From Paenibacillus xylanexedens (GTDB lineage: Bacteria > Bacillota > Bacilli > Paenibacillales > Paenibacillaceae): 64,000 nucleotides of DNA. Below the pieces are notes generated by a model. It searched no databases. It saw only the letters and a list, made by a program, of their open reading frames with translations, and had not been told where the DNA came from. Numbering within the stretch: the stretch's first letter is position 1; each line of letters starts with the position of its first letter. Below, piece after piece: positions 38,910 through 51,704 of the stretch. The DNA lies in contig NZ_CP018620.1 of the NCBI RefSeq assembly GCF_001908275.1, positions 868,001 through 932,000 of the forward strand, read 5' to 3'. A program made the translations under genes and the position numbers.

Positions 38910-39935
38910 ATGCGAACGATTTTAGAAGTACAAAAGCAGCTTCTGCCTGATCTCATGGATATCTTGAAAAAGAGGTATACGATTCTGCAACAGATCATGT
39001 TATCGGATGTGATCGGACGGAGAACGTTAGCTAATTCCATGCAGATGACCGAGCGGGTTCTGAGGGCTGAGACCGATCTGTTAAAGGCTCAGGGACTTAT
39101 TGAAATTGACAGTGCAGGAATGAAGATCAGCGAGGCAGGGTATGATTTGCTGCAGCAGTTAGAACCCGTAGCCAAAGAGCTGTTCGGATTATCCGAGCTG
39201 GAAGAGCGCATCAAGCAAGCCTACGGTCTGCAAAAGGTAGTTGTGGTTCCTGGTGATTCGGACGTTTCTCCATTTGCCAAAAGGGAACTGGGCAGAGCCG
39301 GAGCGAAGGCTCTCGGCAATATCATGAGTGACAACGACGTTGTCGCCGTTACTGGCGGTTCAACAACGGCCGAAGTCGCAGAACAACTAAATCCGCCAAC
39401 ATCGCTAAAAGGTGTCTGGTTCGTACCAGCACGCGGTGGACTTGGAGAAAGCCTTGAAATTCAGGCTAATACGATCGCATCCACAATGGCAAAACGGGTA
39501 GGGGCGCAATACAAACTCCTGCATGTACCGGATTTGCTCAGTGACCATGCCTATGAATCATTAATCCAGGACCCTAGTGTTCAGGAGATTCTGCAGCTGA
39601 TCAGGCAATCACGGATTGTTATTCATGGAATCGGTGATGCCGTAGAGATGGCCAAAAGACGCAAACTTGCGACGGAGATTATAGATGAACTTCAGGAGCA
39701 AGGAGCCGTATCTGAATCTTTTGGTTATTACTTTAATGATCAGGGTAAGGTGGTACATACCATGCTTACACTGGGTATGCGACTTCAGGATATTGAACGA
39801 ACCGATGTTGTGATTGGTATTGCAGGTGGCAAAAGCAAAGCTGCTGCTATACATTCCGTGTTACGATTTGGTCAGGAAGATATTCTGATTATTGATGAGG
39901 CTGCTGCCGAAGTCATCGTTGCTGAAATGGAATAA
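38910..39935 (+). CDS. cggR: Central glycolytic genes regulator
   Basis: A SorC/DeoR-type repressor of the glycolytic operon, released by fructose 1,6-bisphosphate. It has 341 residues: an N-terminal winged helix region (RRTLANSMQMTERVLRAETDLLK), then the sugar-binding domain with VAVTGGSTTAEVAEQL and a C-terminal GIAGGKSKAAAIHSVLRF. ATG 38910 gives the usual N-terminus; GTG 38901 in the same frame lies inside the ribosome site region GGGAGTGG. It is first in the operon with its own operator upstream. Confidence 0.95.
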   Translation: MRTILEVQKQLLPDLMDILKKRYTILQQIMLSDVIGRRTLANSMQMTERVLRAETDLLKAQGLIEIDSAGMKISEAGYDLLQQLEPVAKELFGLSELEERIKQAYGLQKVVVVPGDSDVSPFAKRELGRAGAKALGNIMSDNDVVAVTGGSTTAEVAEQLNPPTSLKGVWFVPARGGLGESLEIQANTIASTMAKRVGAQYKLLHVPDLLSDHAYESLIQDPSVQEILQLIRQSRIVIHGIGDAVEMAKRRKLATEIIDELQEQGAVSESFGYYFNDQGKVVHTMLTLGMRLQDIERTDVVIGIAGGKSKAAAIHSVLRFGQEDILIIDEAAAEVIVAEME

Positions 39936-40041
39936 GGTTTTACTTTGCATCACAACTATTGTTGTCTTGACGGACTTCACCGTCTGTCTTGAATATATAA
40001 GTTTCATAAAAAATTAATCAAAACTTGGGAGGAACTTACTC

Positions 40042-41049
40042 ATGATTAAAGTAGGTATTAACGGTTTTGGACGTATTGGACGCTTGGCATTCCGCCGTAT
40101 TCAAAATGTAGCAGGCATCGAGGTAGTAGCAATCAACGACTTGACTGACGCTAAAATGCTCGCTCATTTGCTCAAATATGATACAACTCAAGGTCGCTTC
40201 GATGGCGATGTTGAAGTACACGATGGCTTCTTCAAAGTGAACGGCAAAGAAGTTAAAGTATTGGCTAACCGTAACCCGGAAGAACTTCCTTGGGGCGACC
40301 TGGGCGTAGATATCGTTCTGGAATGTACTGGTTTCTTCACAACTAAAGAAGCAGCTGAGAAACACTTGAAAGGTGGAGCTAAGAAAGTTGTTATCTCCGC
40401 ACCAGCTACTGGCGACATGAAAACCATCGTTTACAACGTAAACCATGAAATCCTCGACGGTACTGAAACTGTAATCTCCGGCGCATCTTGCACAACAAAC
40501 TGCCTGGCACCTATGGCAAAAACACTGCAAGACAAATTCGGAATCGTTCAAGGTTTGATGACTACAATTCACGCTTACACTGGCGACCAAAACACGTTGG
40601 ATGCTCCACACCCTAAAGGTGACTTCCGTCGTGCTCGCGCAGCAGCTGAAAACATCATCCCTAACACAACTGGTGCTGCTAAAGCAATCGGTCTGGTAAT
40701 CCCAGAACTGCAAGGCATCCTTGATGGTGCAGCTCAACGTGTACCAGTAGCTACTGGTTCCCTGACTGAGCTCGTAACTGTTCTGAACAAAAAAGTAACT
40801 GCTGAAGAAGTTAACGCAGCTATGCAAGAAGCTTCCGATCCAGAAACTTTCGGATACACAGAAGATGAAATCGTATCTTCCGATATCCAAGGAATCACTT
40901 TCGGTTCCCTGTTTGATGCAACTCAAACTAAAGTTCTGACTGTTGGCGACCAACAATTGGTTAAAACTGTAGCTTGGTATGACAATGAAATGTCCTACAC
41001 TGCACAATTGGTCCGCACTTTGGAGCACTTTGCAAAAATGATTAAGTAA
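40042..41049 (+). CDS. gapA: Glyceraldehyde-3-phosphate dehydrogenase, glycolytic
   Basis: Oxidises glyceraldehyde 3-phosphate to 1,3-bisphosphoglycerate with NAD. In the 335-residue protein the Rossmann motif [11 protein letters not shown] is at 6-16, and the catalytic Cys150 is in SGASCTTNC. Asp33 in INDLTD favours NAD over NADP, which with the operon context points to GapA rather than gluconeogenic GapB. Codon use is strongly biased, as for a highly expressed gene. A small hairpin GACGG/CCGTC near 39969-39984, in the cggR-gapA gap, may be an RNA-processing or stability element, as known for the B. subtilis transcript. Confidence 0.97.
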   Translation: MIKVGINGFGRIGRLAFRRIQNVAGIEVVAINDLTDAKMLAHLLKYDTTQGRFDGDVEVHDGFFKVNGKEVKVLANRNPEELPWGDLGVDIVLECTGFFTTKEAAEKHLKGGAKKVVISAPATGDMKTIVYNVNHEILDGTETVISGASCTTNCLAPMAKTLQDKFGIVQGLMTTIHAYTGDQNTLDAPHPKGDFRRARAAAENIIPNTTGAAKAIGLVIPELQGILDGAAQRVPVATGSLTELVTVLNKKVTAEEVNAAMQEASDPETFGYTEDEIVSSDIQGITFGSLFDATQTKVLTVGDQQLVKTVAWYDNEMSYTAQLVRTLEHFAKMIK

Positions 41050-41064
41050 TATCTGTAATAACAT

Positions 41065-41101
41065 AGAGCGGAAACAGATGCTATATTGTTTCCGCTCTTT
41101 A
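41065..41101 (+). terminator. Hairpin between gapA and pgk, probably partial terminator
   Basis: A perfect 11-bp stem AGAGCGGAAAC/GTTTCCGCTCT (41065-41075 with 41088-41098), but only a short T run follows (TTTATAT). It would let some transcripts through to pgk and make gapA mRNA the most abundant. Confidence 0.65.
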
Positions 41102-41200
41102 TATATCTACATTTTGCAAATTTCTCAAAAACACCAGGATTGACGAGGGATTTTAGCTCTTGATTGGTCCACCAAATACATGGGTGCGGAGGAAATACAG

Positions 41201-42382
41201 ATGAACAAAAAAAGTGTACGCGATATCGAATTGACAGGAAAACGGGCTTTTGTCCGTGTAGATTTCAATGTGCCGCTCGAAGATGGTAAAATTACAGATG
41301 ACAAACGTATTCGTGCAACGCTTCCTACAATCAACTTCTTGATTGAAAAAGGCGCTAAAGTCATTTTGGCAAGCCACATGGGTCGTCCTAACGGCGAAGT
41401 GGTTGAATCCTTGCGTTTGACTCCAGCAGCTGAGCGTTTGTCTGAATTGCTTGGTAAAACAGTTGTTAAAGCTGACGGTTCTGTTGGTGACGCTGTTAAA
41501 GCTCAAATCGCTGAACTGAACAACGGCGACGTATTGTTGCTTGAAAACGTTCGTTTCCACGCAGGCGAAGAGAAAAACGATCCGGAACTGGCAAAACAAT
41601 TTGCTGAACTGGCTGATGTTTTCGTTAACGATGCGTTTGGCGCGGCTCACAGAGCACACGCTTCGACTGAAGGAATCGCTCACTTGCTTCCAGCAGTGTC
41701 CGGTTTGTTGATGGAGAAAGAACTTGAAGTGTTGGGTAAAGCAATCTCCAACCCTGAGCGTCCTTTTACAGCTATCATTGGTGGATCCAAAGTTAAGGAC
41801 AAAATCGATGTAATCGACAACCTGCTGAACATTGCAGACAACGTAATCATCGGTGGCGGTCTGACTTACACGTTCTTCAAAGCACAAGGACATGAAATTG
41901 GACAATCCTTGCTGGATGATTCCAAACTTGATGTTGCTCTCGGTTTTATCGAAAAAGCGAAAAAACTGGGTAAAAACTTCTACCTGCCGGTAGATATCGT
42001 AGTGTCTGACGATTTCAGTGCGAAAGCAAACACACAAATCGTTGACATCGATGGTATCCCAGCAGATTGGGAAGGTATCGACATCGGTCCTAAAACACGT
42101 GAGATCTATGCTGATGTAATCAAAAACTCCAAATTGGTTGTGTGGAACGGACCAATGGGCGTATTTGAAATCGAGCCATTCTCCCACGGTACTCGTGCAG
42201 TAGCGGAAGCTTGCGCTGAGACAGAAGCTTACACTGTAATTGGTGGCGGTGACTCCGCAGCAGCAGCTGAGAAGTTCAAATTGGCTGACAAGATGAACCA
42301 CATCTCTACAGGTGGCGGTGCATCGCTCGAGTTCATGGAAGGTAAAGTACTTCCAGGCGTAGTGGCATTGAACGACAAGTAA
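41201..42382 (+). CDS. pgk: Phosphoglycerate kinase
   Basis: Transfers the phosphate of 1,3-bisphosphoglycerate to ADP. The 393-residue protein has the N-domain signature [12 protein letters not shown], substrate-site [10 protein letters not shown], and C-domain nucleotide-site segments WNGPMGVFE and [14 protein letters not shown] 41201 is set by GGAGGAA at 41188-41194; the ATG at 41180 lacks a ribosome site. Codon use is strongly biased. Confidence 0.97.
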   Translation: MNKKSVRDIELTGKRAFVRVDFNVPLEDGKITDDKRIRATLPTINFLIEKGAKVILASHMGRPNGEVVESLRLTPAAERLSELLGKTVVKADGSVGDAVKAQIAELNNGDVLLLENVRFHAGEEKNDPELAKQFAELADVFVNDAFGAAHRAHASTEGIAHLLPAVSGLLMEKELEVLGKAISNPERPFTAIIGGSKVKDKIDVIDNLLNIADNVIIGGGLTYTFFKAQGHEIGQSLLDDSKLDVALGFIEKAKKLGKNFYLPVDIVVSDDFSAKANTQIVDIDGIPADWEGIDIGPKTREIYADVIKNSKLVVWNGPMGVFEIEPFSHGTRAVAEACAETEAYTVIGGGDSAAAAEKFKLADKMNHISTGGGASLEFMEGKVLPGVVALNDK

Positions 42383-43171
<789 letters not shown>

Positions 43172-43172
43172 G

Positions 43173-44717
43173 ATGACAGCTCCAAAACCTGTAGCACTGA
43201 TCATCATGGATGGCTTTGGTCTGCGTAACACGGTGGAAGGCAACGCGGTAGCGCAAGCCAAAAAACCGAACTACGACCGTTTCATGAGCCAATTCCCACA
43301 TACAACACTCACTGCTTGCGGTGAAGCTGTAGGTTTGCCAGAAGGGCAAATGGGAAATTCCGAGGTAGGTCACCTGAACATTGGTGCCGGCCGGATCGTA
43401 TACCAGGATTTGACCCGTATCTCCAAATCCATTCGTGACGGCGAGTTCTACGACAATGAAACACTTGTCAAAGCGGTTCGCGAAGCGAAACAAAGCGGCA
43501 AAAAGCTTCATCTCTACGGTTTGTTGTCCGATGGCGGCGTACATAGTCACATCGACCACCTGTTTGCTATGCTGGATCTGGCCAAAAAAGAAGGAATGAA
43601 TGATGTATATATTCATGCTTTCATGGATGGCCGTGATGTTATGCCAGACAGTGGTAAAGACTTCATGCAGAAGCTGATCGCCAAGATTGAAGAAGTCGGA
43701 GTAGGTAAAATCGCAACGGTTCAAGGTCGCTATTACGCGATGGACCGTGATAAACGTTGGGAACGGGTTGAGAAATCATACCGCGCCATCGTTTATGGAG
43801 ATGGACCGAAATACACTGACCCACTCAAAGCGGTTGAAGAATCGTATGAGAAATCCGTATTTGATGAATTCGTTGAACCAACGGTTATCGTCAAAGCGGA
43901 TGGTGAGCCGGTAGGTTTGGTTGAGAGCGGCGATTCCGTTATCTTCCTCAACTTCCGTCCTGACCGTGCGATCCAGTTGTCGCAAGTATTCACAAACCAG
44001 GATTTCCGCGGTTTCGATCGTGGTCCGAAGTTCCCTGTGGGCTTGCACTTTGTATGCTTGACTTTGTTCAGCGAGACAGTTGAAGGTTATGTGGCTTACT
44101 CGCCGAAGAACCTCGACAACACGCTGGGTGAAGTTCTGGTACAGAACAATAAAAAACAACTGCGTATTGCAGAAACTGAGAAATACCCGCACGTTACCTT
44201 CTTCTTCAGCGGCGGTCGTGATGTGGAGCTTCCGGGCGAAACTCGCGTACTGATCAACTCACCAAAAGTTGCAACGTATGACCTGCAACCGGAGATGAGT
44301 GCGTATGAAGTAGCTGATGCTTGTGTTCGCGAGATCAAAGCAGACAAACATGACGCCATCATTCTGAACTTTGCTAATCCTGACATGGTTGGACACTCCG
44401 GCATGCTGGAGCCTACCATCAAAGCGGTTGAAGTAACAGATGAGTGCATGGGCCGTGTTGTGGATGCAGTACTTGCCAAAGGCGGCGTTGTACTGATCAC
44501 TGCGGATCATGGTAACGCGGATATGGTGTTCGATGAGAAAGGACGTCCGTTCACAGCTCATACAACGAACCCGGTTCCATTCATCGTTACGGATGCCAAT
44601 GTAACCTTGCGTGAAGGCGGAATCCTGGCAGATATCGCGCCAACGATCCTTGACCTGATGCAATTGCCTAAACCGGCTGAGATGACAGGTACATCCGTCA
44701 TCGCTACCCGTAAATAA
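43173..44717 (+). CDS. gpmI: Phosphoglycerate mutase, cofactor-independent
   Basis: A manganese-dependent enzyme interconverting 3- and 2-phosphoglycerate. It has 514 residues of the alkaline-phosphatase superfamily: LIIMDGFG at the N-terminus, the catalytic Ser in [16 protein letters not shown], and metal ligands in [12 protein letters not shown] near the C-terminus. The start is one base after the tpiA stop, behind GAGGGGGCG. Confidence 0.97.
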   Translation: MTAPKPVALIIMDGFGLRNTVEGNAVAQAKKPNYDRFMSQFPHTTLTACGEAVGLPEGQMGNSEVGHLNIGAGRIVYQDLTRISKSIRDGEFYDNETLVKAVREAKQSGKKLHLYGLLSDGGVHSHIDHLFAMLDLAKKEGMNDVYIHAFMDGRDVMPDSGKDFMQKLIAKIEEVGVGKIATVQGRYYAMDRDKRWERVEKSYRAIVYGDGPKYTDPLKAVEESYEKSVFDEFVEPTVIVKADGEPVGLVESGDSVIFLNFRPDRAIQLSQVFTNQDFRGFDRGPKFPVGLHFVCLTLFSETVEGYVAYSPKNLDNTLGEVLVQNNKKQLRIAETEKYPHVTFFFSGGRDVELPGETRVLINSPKVATYDLQPEMSAYEVADACVREIKADKHDAIILNFANPDMVGHSGMLEPTIKAVEVTDECMGRVVDAVLAKGGVVLITADHGNADMVFDEKGRPFTAHTTNPVPFIVTDANVTLREGGILADIAPTILDLMQLPKPAEMTGTSVIATRK

Positions 44718-44775
44718 GTTACGCAACAACATATATGAAATTGGGAAGTTTGGAGTTTACCCCAGAACGAAGGAA

Positions 44776-44883
44776 GCAGAAATTGTCCGAAGAAGCAACG
44801 CGTTCGCCTTTATCACATGATTCCAACTTATGAAAATAAGTTCAAAGGAATCATGGATAACAGCGATCAGAGGACAATTCTGC
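44776..44883 (+). other. Structured RNA or repeat element between gpmI and eno
   Basis: Nested inverted repeats span about 108 bases. The outer stem is GCAGAAATTGTCC (44776-44788) with GGACAATTCTGC (44872-44883). The inner stem is ATGATTCC + AACTTAT (44817-44831) with ATAAGTT + GGAATCAT (44836-44842 and 44847-44854), closed by a GAAA loop and carrying a CAAA bulge. No T run follows, so it is not a simple terminator. There is no ORF. It could be a processing or stability element of the glycolytic mRNA, or a dispersed repeat. Confidence 0.65.
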
Positions 44884-44942
44884 TGACGTAGTGGAAAAGG
44901 GAAAACACAAGTGGTCCTAATTTATAATAAATTTAAATTTAA

Positions 44943-46244
<1,302 letters not shown>

Positions 46245-46262
46245 GTTGTTTTTACAAATTTT

Positions 46263-46292
46263 AGACAGACCGCGAAATCGGTCTGTCTTTTT
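46263..46292 (+). terminator. Intrinsic terminator of the glycolytic operon
   Basis: A 10-bp stem AGACAGACCG/CGGTCTGTCT (46263-46272 with 46279-46288) is followed by T5. Confidence 0.93.
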
Positions 46293-46307
46293 GTGTTATA
46301 GATAAAT

Positions 46308-46336
46308 AGAAAAACAGCAACCTGACTGGTTGCTGT
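46308..46336 (-). terminator. Intrinsic terminator of the AraC/membrane-protein pair
   Basis: On the reverse strand: stem CAGCAACC/GGTTGCTG (46335 to 46315), followed by TTTTTC. Confidence 0.85.
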
Positions 46337-46369
46337 AATTGGACTTGTTCGAGGGATGTATATTGCACC

Positions 46370-46753
46370 TTAACTGATAGCTGTGACAAAGAGAAATAGA
46401 TAAATAGCCATAGAGATATTGATAATTTCGAGTAACAGTAATGGCTTGCTCATTTTTGTTGGGGATTTTGGAAATATGCCAGCGAGATCAACAGCATACA
46501 CGATAAAGTACAGAATGGCAATTACTTGAGCAATCCACAAAGCATGAGGGGAAGAAATCAACAGAAGATAACTGGCAATATAAGATCCAGCTCCAAGCAA
46601 AATCAAAAACAGATTAAATCCCCAGAATACAATTCCCTTAAGCTTGGAGAAATCCCGATTTTCAATGGGGCCACCCGGAACCAAAATCGCCAGTAAAGTG
46701 ACATTTAAAAGTACGATTATACTTGCTATAAGCATCATTGTTACGAACGCCAT
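46370..46753 (-). CDS. Small four-helix membrane protein of unknown function
   Basis: About 127 residues with four hydrophobic segments spread over the whole length (for example MLIASIIVLLNVTLLAILV and LLLLEIINISMAIYLFLF). No motif was recognised. ATG 46753 has GGAG five bases upstream. An in-frame ATG at 46861 would overlap the preceding AraC gene and add 36 non-hydrophobic residues, which is less likely. It lies downstream of the AraC gene on the same strand and shares its terminator, so the regulator may control it. Confidence 0.65.
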   Translation of the reverse strand: MAFVTMMLIASIIVLLNVTLLAILVPGGPIENRDFSKLKGIVFWGFNLFLILLGAGSYIASYLLLISSPHALWIAQVIAILYFIVYAVDLAGIFPKSPTKMSKPLLLLEIINISMAIYLFLFVTAIS

Positions 46754-46836
46754 CCTCTCTCCATCGTCGTTGTGGCTAAAGTATATCAGGTCATAAGGCT
46801 GACTGTATTGTAAAAAATAAGCATGCAAATAAGGGC

Positions 46837-47637
46837 TTAAAATTTGTTTTTGGCTTGCCATAGATAACGAAGGGTTAGTTCGTCAGCCGACTTCTCAAGT
46901 TCACTTACAGTTTTACCGGCAAATTTTCTGCATGTCTTAATGAAGTGAGACTGGTCGTAGTATTGTTCATATATTTCAGTGTGCCAATTTGCATTCACAA
47001 TACCTTTTTGGAACTTCACGATATCTCCATACACTTTGGGGGTAAGTCCTGTATATCGCTTAAATGTACGCTCCAGCGTACTGATGGAAAATCCAAAATA
47101 TGCTGCCATGTGGGAGACATTGAGGTTTCCGCATTGCTGTTCCGCATAAGAAAGCATATGATCAGCACGCTGCGTATCCAAAGGGTTCAACTTGATTCTC
47201 TCAATGAAATAATCGTTGATCGCTGTAATGATCGATTCGTTATCTCTGGTATTGGTGAGTTGGGTACGTAATTGATCTAGCCCAGAGGATACGTCGACTA
47301 CTGAGCATATTTGTTCGGTGAGCCGAGAAATGGGGTACTCAAAAGATTGAATGTACCCCACAGGAGTTAATGAAATGCCAATTTGGTACAAGTTTTTTCC
47401 ATACTTGACATGCTTCGCTCTTTTAATCTGACCGATGACCGATGAATTGGGTATGAGAATTCGTTTTTTTCTCTCGATGAGGTAGTAGGGGGATCTATAA
47501 TTGAAAATAATATTAATATGACCTAACGGCATAATGATGTCTTGTCTGTTCATTGGGGTGAGGTTGTCTTGTTCTACAATCCATATATAATCTATGATGC
47601 CTTTAAGGGCGTCTGTGGCTTGAAATCTTTGAATCAT
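46837..47637 (-). CDS. AraC-family transcriptional regulator
   Basis: A 266-residue soluble regulator. The N-terminal about 150 residues are the sensor part and resemble the domain found in many small AraC regulators (PLGHINIIFNYRSPYYL). The C-terminal double helix-turn-helix at about 160-260 includes MAAYFGFSISTLERTFKRYTGL. GGGAGGGC precedes the ATG. The target is probably the adjacent membrane protein gene or the gene itself. It breaks an otherwise conserved eno-secG neighbourhood and is probably an accessory insertion. Confidence 0.82.
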   Translation of the reverse strand: MIQRFQATDALKGIIDYIWIVEQDNLTPMNRQDIIMPLGHINIIFNYRSPYYLIERKKRILIPNSSVIGQIKRAKHVKYGKNLYQIGISLTPVGYIQSFEYPISRLTEQICSVVDVSSGLDQLRTQLTNTRDNESIITAINDYFIERIKLNPLDTQRADHMLSYAEQQCGNLNVSHMAAYFGFSISTLERTFKRYTGLTPKVYGDIVKFQKGIVNANWHTEIYEQYYDQSHFIKTCRKFAGKTVSELEKSADELTLRYLWQAKNKF

Positions 47638-47772
47638 TTTGCCCTCCCTAAATCATATGCTTCTAAAGTAAGTCCTTATCTTGGATGAGAACATAATGTG
47701 ATTAAAACCATATGCCCATATTATCATGACTTACAGATGAGATTAGTAGCTCCTTATCATTTGTATCACTAC

Positions 47773-47801
47773 TTGTAGTACAACCATAGCTATGTTACAA
47801 T
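47773..47801 (+). promoter_or_regulatory. SigA promoter of secG
   Basis: TTGTAG (47773-47778), a 17-base spacer and TACAAT (47796-47801), with TGT just before the -10 giving an extended -10 element. Confidence 0.75.
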
Positions 47802-47857
47802 TAAAGTAACTGTTTTTATGGTGAGATGTATGCCCACATGGGTAGGAGGTGGAAAGA

Positions 47858-48091
47858 ATGGATATTGCTTTGAAATTGCTGCTCGTTGTTTTCTCGATCG
47901 GTCTAATCACTGTAGTATTGCTGCAGCACGGGAAAAGCGCTGGTTTGGCGGGTGCCATCTCCGGTGGTGCGGAACATCTTTTCGGTAAAACGAAAGCGCG
48001 CGGATTGGATCTCTTCCTGCAACGTGCAACGGTGGTACTGGGTGCAGGATTTATGATTTTGTCTATTGTTGTTACGGTTGTTTCCAAGTAA
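47858..48091 (+). CDS. secG: Preprotein translocase subunit SecG
   Basis: A small membrane subunit of the SecYEG channel, 77 residues with two helices flanking the conserved loop [18 protein letters not shown]. Length and sequence match B. subtilis SecG (76 residues). ATG 47858 follows TAGGAGGTGG at 47843-47852. The secG-rnr-smpB-ssrA order is conserved in Bacilli. Confidence 0.96.
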   Translation: MDIALKLLLVVFSIGLITVVLLQHGKSAGLAGAISGGAEHLFGKTKARGLDLFLQRATVVLGAGFMILSIVVTVVSK

Positions 48092-48142
48092 GACTTGGAA
48101 TTGCTGAGCAATGAATAGCTTGAGCTAATGGCTTAATTGATG

Positions 48143-48175
48143 AACCTTCGTTTCGTGAAGAAACGGGGGTTTTTT
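48143..48175 (+). terminator. Intrinsic terminator after secG
   Basis: A 12-bp stem with G-U pairs (48143-48154 with 48160-48171), AACCTTCGTTTC/GAAACGGGGGTT, is followed by T6. Confidence 0.85.
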
Positions 48176-48653
48176 AATAAATTCTTACGAGTCCAAACTT
48201 TTCCAACAATCTAATCTATAGACTCCATGATTTTTGGTCTTCTTCTCACTTCTGTTTTGGTTTTCCTTCCTTAACATGCAACACACCCCTATCATGTATG
48301 GTATGTCCCTCGCTTATTCGTTACGCGAACTCACTCCCTATAATGAATGTCATGTGTACAGAAAATTTTCGGATGTAGTCCTTTTCCAGATGCGCACAGC
48401 ACGTGTATCGCATAAAATGTCTGTAGAGATACGTGAAAGCGTGATTTTAGAGGAGCGCCCGGCAACCGCGGTTTTTTTGCGAGGTACGGATGGGCCGGAT
48501 TGAATTCGTGTATACTAGGGTATGAGATAGTATGGTTGCACTACTACACTCTTCACAGCAGTGATATTGTATTGCATGAAAATGGTAAGAATTCCGATAC
48601 ATAAAGAGATGAGACTTGCTTACACTTTTATGTTTCCCGAGGTGAATATATTA
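48176..48653. other. Long upstream region of rnr
   Basis: About 480 bases between the secG terminator and the rnr start. TATAAT at 48339-48344 and TATACT at 48511-48516 could be -10 elements, but neither has a good -35. An ORF of 89 codons at 48234-48503 has no ribosome site and is not called. The RNase R ribosome site GAGGTGA is at 48639-48645. Confidence 0.4.
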
Positions 48654-51443
48654 ATGATAACAGAACAACAATTGCTCGACTTCATGCGGGAAACCGCTTA
48701 TAAACCTATGACTTATCAGGAGTTGGAACAGCACTTCGCTATTGAAGATGCAGCTGATTTCAAAGCCTTTTTGATTATGCTTAATACGCTGGAGGAATCC
48801 GGTAAAGTTTTGCTGACCCGTAACAATCGCTATGGCATGCCAGAGCGCATGGATTTGGTACGTGGACGTTTACAGGCTCACGCCAAAGGTTTTGCTTTCC
48901 TTATCCCTGAGGATCGGGAGCACCCGGATGTGTACATTCACGCCAATGATATGAAGAGTGCGATGAATGGTGACACGGTATTGGTTAAAGTCACATCTCA
49001 AGGACCTTCAGGTGGTCGACTGGAGGGTGAGATTGTCCGTATTGTTACTCGTGCTGTGACACAAGTCGTTGGTGTGTTCCAAAGCCATGAGGTGTACGGA
49101 TTTGTCATTCCGGATGATAAACGGATTAATCGCGATATTTTCATCCCACGTACCAACTTTGCTGGGGCGGTTGATGGACAAAAGGTCGTAGCAAAGATCG
49201 TCAGCTATCCGGAGGGCCGTGCGGCAGCCGAGGGTGAAGTGATCGAGATTCTCGGTCATAAGGATGAGCCGGGTATTGATATTTTGTCCGTCATTCGCAA
49301 GCATCAGTTGCCTGAAGCTTTCCCCGATGAAGTGGTAGAAGAGGCGGAAAAAGCACCTGAATCCATCACGGATGAAGAGATTGTACAACAGGGTCGCCGT
49401 GATCTGCGCGGACTTAACATTGTCACGATTGATGGCGAAGATGCCAAGGATCTGGATGATGCTGTTAACGTAGAGAAGCTGCCTAATGGTAACTATCGTC
49501 TGGGTGTTCATATTGCCGACGTTGGCTATTATGTACAGGAGAATTCCAAGCTTGATCAGGAAGCTTACAACCGTGGATGCAGTGTGTATCTGGTGGATCG
49601 GGTTATTCCGATGTTGCCACAGCGTCTGTCCAACGGGATCTGTAGTTTAAACCCACAGGTAGATCGCCTGACCCTGTCATGTGAAATGGAGTTTAACGAC
49701 CAGATGAAGGTTGTAAAACATGACATTTTCACAAGTGTAATCAAAACCAAAGAGCGGATGACGTATTCCAACGTCCGTAAAATCCTTGAAGGTGAAGAGC
49801 CGGAATTGCTCGAGCGATATAAGGATCTGGTAGATGATTTCCATTTGATGAAAGAGATTGCCTTGAAGCTGCGTGCTATGCGTATGCGCCGTGGTGCGGT
49901 TGACTTTGATTTTGAAGAATCCAAAATCATTGTGGACGCAGAATGCAAACCGGTAGATATCGTGAAACGGGAGCGTTCGATTGCCGAGCAAATCATTGAG
50001 GAATTCATGTTGGCAGCGAACGAAACAGTGGCAGAGCATTTCCACTGGTTGAAGGTTCCGTTCATCTATCGTGTGCACGAAGATCCCGATCAGGAAAAAC
50101 TGCAAAATTTCCTCGCCTTTGCGGCGAATTTTGGACACCAGGTCAAAGGACGTGGCAATGCGATTCATCCACGTGCGCTTCAATCGTTGCTTGAGGATAT
50201 CAAAGAAACGAAAGAACAAACCGTGATTAGTACGATGATGCTCCGTTCGATGAAACAGGCGAAGTATGATTCTGAAATGTCGGGTCACTTTGGCCTCGCG
50301 GCAGAATTCTATAGTCACTTTACGTCTCCAATTCGTCGTTATCCCGATCTTGTCATTCACCGGGTGATTCGCGAAGTCATTGAAAATAATGGTGCTTTGC
50401 CGGAGAACCGTCAGGAGTATTTGGCAGCACGTATGTCCGATATTGCGCAGCAGTCTTCTGAACGTGAACGTGTGGCGGTAGAAGCTGAGCGGGATACGGA
50501 GAAAATGAAAAAAGCCGAGTACATGCTCGACAAAGTAGGCGAAGAGTTCGAAGGCATGATCAGCAGTGTGACCAGCTTTGGTATGTTCATTGAACTGGAG
50601 AACACGGTTGAAGGTCTGATTCGCCTGAGCGCACTCACGGACGACTATTACCATTTTGACGATCAGCATATGGCTCTGATTGGTGAACGTACCTCGAAAG
50701 TCTTCCGCATCGGTGATGAAGTGAAGATCCGTGTGGCACGTGTAAGCATGGAAGAGTATACGATTGATTTTGAAATGGTCGATATGAAACCTCGCGGTGA
50801 ACGTCCTGGCGGCTTCGGTGGCGGACGTGGCGGTAAAGGTGGACGTCCTAGTAGCGGCGGCGGACGCGGTGGTGCCAAGGGTGGACCAGGTGGATTCAGC
50901 GGTTCGCGTGGCGGCAAAGGCAGCTCATCCGCTGCTGGAGTCAGCCGTGGTGGCAGATCAACGGAAGAAAGCAGCAAAGGTGGACGTGGCGGTGGAGCAG
51001 CAAGTGCAGGCGCGGGCGCAGGTTCATCTGGTGGCTACGCAGGTAAAGGCGGCGGCAAACCAAAAGGTGAGCGTCGTGCTAGTGATGCTGGTGGATCAAC
51101 TGGCCGGGGTAAAGGCGCAGTGAGCTTTGGTTTTGGCTCAGGTAAAGGCGGATATAGCTCTACATCGGGTGGTTCGGATAGTAGTTCAACCGGTGGACAA
51201 GGAAGTGGTCTGAACAGCGGCAGCGGTCGCGGTGAAGGAAGCTTTAAGTCTGGCAAGGGCGGCAGTAAAGGTGGCAAAGGCGGAAGTGGACGCAAAAACA
51301 CTTCGCCAAGCGGCGTATTTATTGGAGAGAATGCAACTCCTGGTGGCGCTCAGGAAGGCGGAGCACCACGACGCAAGCGGAAGAAGAGCAAAGGTGCAGC
51401 TGGTAACGGCACGGCAGCTTTTGTACGGAAAAAGAAAAAATAA
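48654..51443 (+). CDS. rnr: Ribonuclease R with a long glycine-rich C-terminal tail
   Basis: A 3'-5' exoribonuclease that degrades structured RNA and helps trans-translation. It has 929 residues: an N-terminal winged helix, cold-shock domains, the catalytic RNB domain with [15 protein letters not shown] and later [16 protein letters not shown], and an S1 domain ending near [10 protein letters not shown] at about 710. The remaining about 218 residues are Gly, Arg, Lys and Ser repeats ([17 protein letters not shown] and similar), ending in basic clusters RRKRKK and VRKKKK. B. subtilis RNase R is about 150 residues shorter. ATG 48654 is set by GAGGTGA; the upstream frame is open but lacks a ribosome site. 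Confidence 0.95.
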   Translation: MITEQQLLDFMRETAYKPMTYQELEQHFAIEDAADFKAFLIMLNTLEESGKVLLTRNNRYGMPERMDLVRGRLQAHAKGFAFLIPEDREHPDVYIHANDMKSAMNGDTVLVKVTSQGPSGGRLEGEIVRIVTRAVTQVVGVFQSHEVYGFVIPDDKRINRDIFIPRTNFAGAVDGQKVVAKIVSYPEGRAAAEGEVIEILGHKDEPGIDILSVIRKHQLPEAFPDEVVEEAEKAPESITDEEIVQQGRRDLRGLNIVTIDGEDAKDLDDAVNVEKLPNGNYRLGVHIADVGYYVQENSKLDQEAYNRGCSVYLVDRVIPMLPQRLSNGICSLNPQVDRLTLSCEMEFNDQMKVVKHDIFTSVIKTKERMTYSNVRKILEGEEPELLERYKDLVDDFHLMKEIALKLRAMRMRRGAVDFDFEESKIIVDAECKPVDIVKRERSIAEQIIEEFMLAANETVAEHFHWLKVPFIYRVHEDPDQEKLQNFLAFAANFGHQVKGRGNAIHPRALQSLLEDIKETKEQTVISTMMLRSMKQAKYDSEMSGHFGLAAEFYSHFTSPIRRYPDLVIHRVIREVIENNGALPENRQEYLAARMSDIAQQSSERERVAVEAERDTEKMKKAEYMLDKVGEEFEGMISSVTSFGMFIELENTVEGLIRLSALTDDYYHFDDQHMALIGERTSKVFRIGDEVKIRVARVSMEEYTIDFEMVDMKPRGERPGGFGGGRGGKGGRPSSGGGRGGAKGGPGGFSGSRGGKGSSSAAGVSRGGRSTEESSKGGRGGGAASAGAGAGSSGGYAGKGGGKPKGERRASDAGGSTGRGKGAVSFGFGSGKGGYSSTSGGSDSSSTGGQGSGLNSGSGRGEGSFKSGKGGSKGGKGGSGRKNTSPSGVFIGENATPGGAQEGGAPRRKRKKSKGAAGNGTAAFVRKKKK

Positions 51444-51559
51444 AGCTAACGTAACTTTGGAGAGATGGATTACAATTCGTTCCTCCAGGTCAAGCGTTGG
51501 AGAAAATAGTCACTTCAGCTGGTGTGTTGTTTCGCACAGTCTGAAAGTGATGTAATGAG

Positions 51560-51587
51560 GAGGGGCGGCAGAGGTCGCCTCTTTCTT
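51560..51587 (+). terminator. Probable terminator after rnr
   Basis: Stem AGGGGCG/CGCCTCT (51561-51567 with 51576-51582, one G-U pair) is followed by a short T-rich tail that overlaps the next promoter. Confidence 0.55.
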
Positions 51588-51614
51588 GATTTTAACAGCC
51601 GTACTTGCTACAAT
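51586..51614 (+). promoter_or_regulatory. SigA promoter of smpB
   Basis: TTGATT (51586-51591), a 17-base spacer and TACAAT (51609-51614), with TGC in front of the -10. Confidence 0.72.
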
Positions 51615-51704
51615 TAGGGTCTGGCACGTGGTACCTTGGTGCAACATTGGGTGCGCTGCTATAGAGCATGGTACCGGCTTATTTTACGGAGAAGGAGTGA
51701 GGAC

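Noticed and set aside
40036..41064. A long ORF (342 codons) on the reverse strand opposite gapA, and similar ones opposite pgk, tpiA, eno and the ABC ATPase gene
   Set aside because: These arise from the strong codon bias of highly expressed genes. They have no ribosome sites, and their products are low-complexity Cys/Phe/Ser-rich sequences.
48234..48503. ORF of 89 codons upstream of rnr
   Set aside because: No ribosome site, no recognisable domain, and unusual amino acid composition; more likely untranslated leader.
50797..51301. Alternative-frame ORFs within the glycine-rich tail of RNase R, on both strands
   Set aside because: They are by-products of GGN-rich repeats. The main frame continues without interruption to a proper stop.
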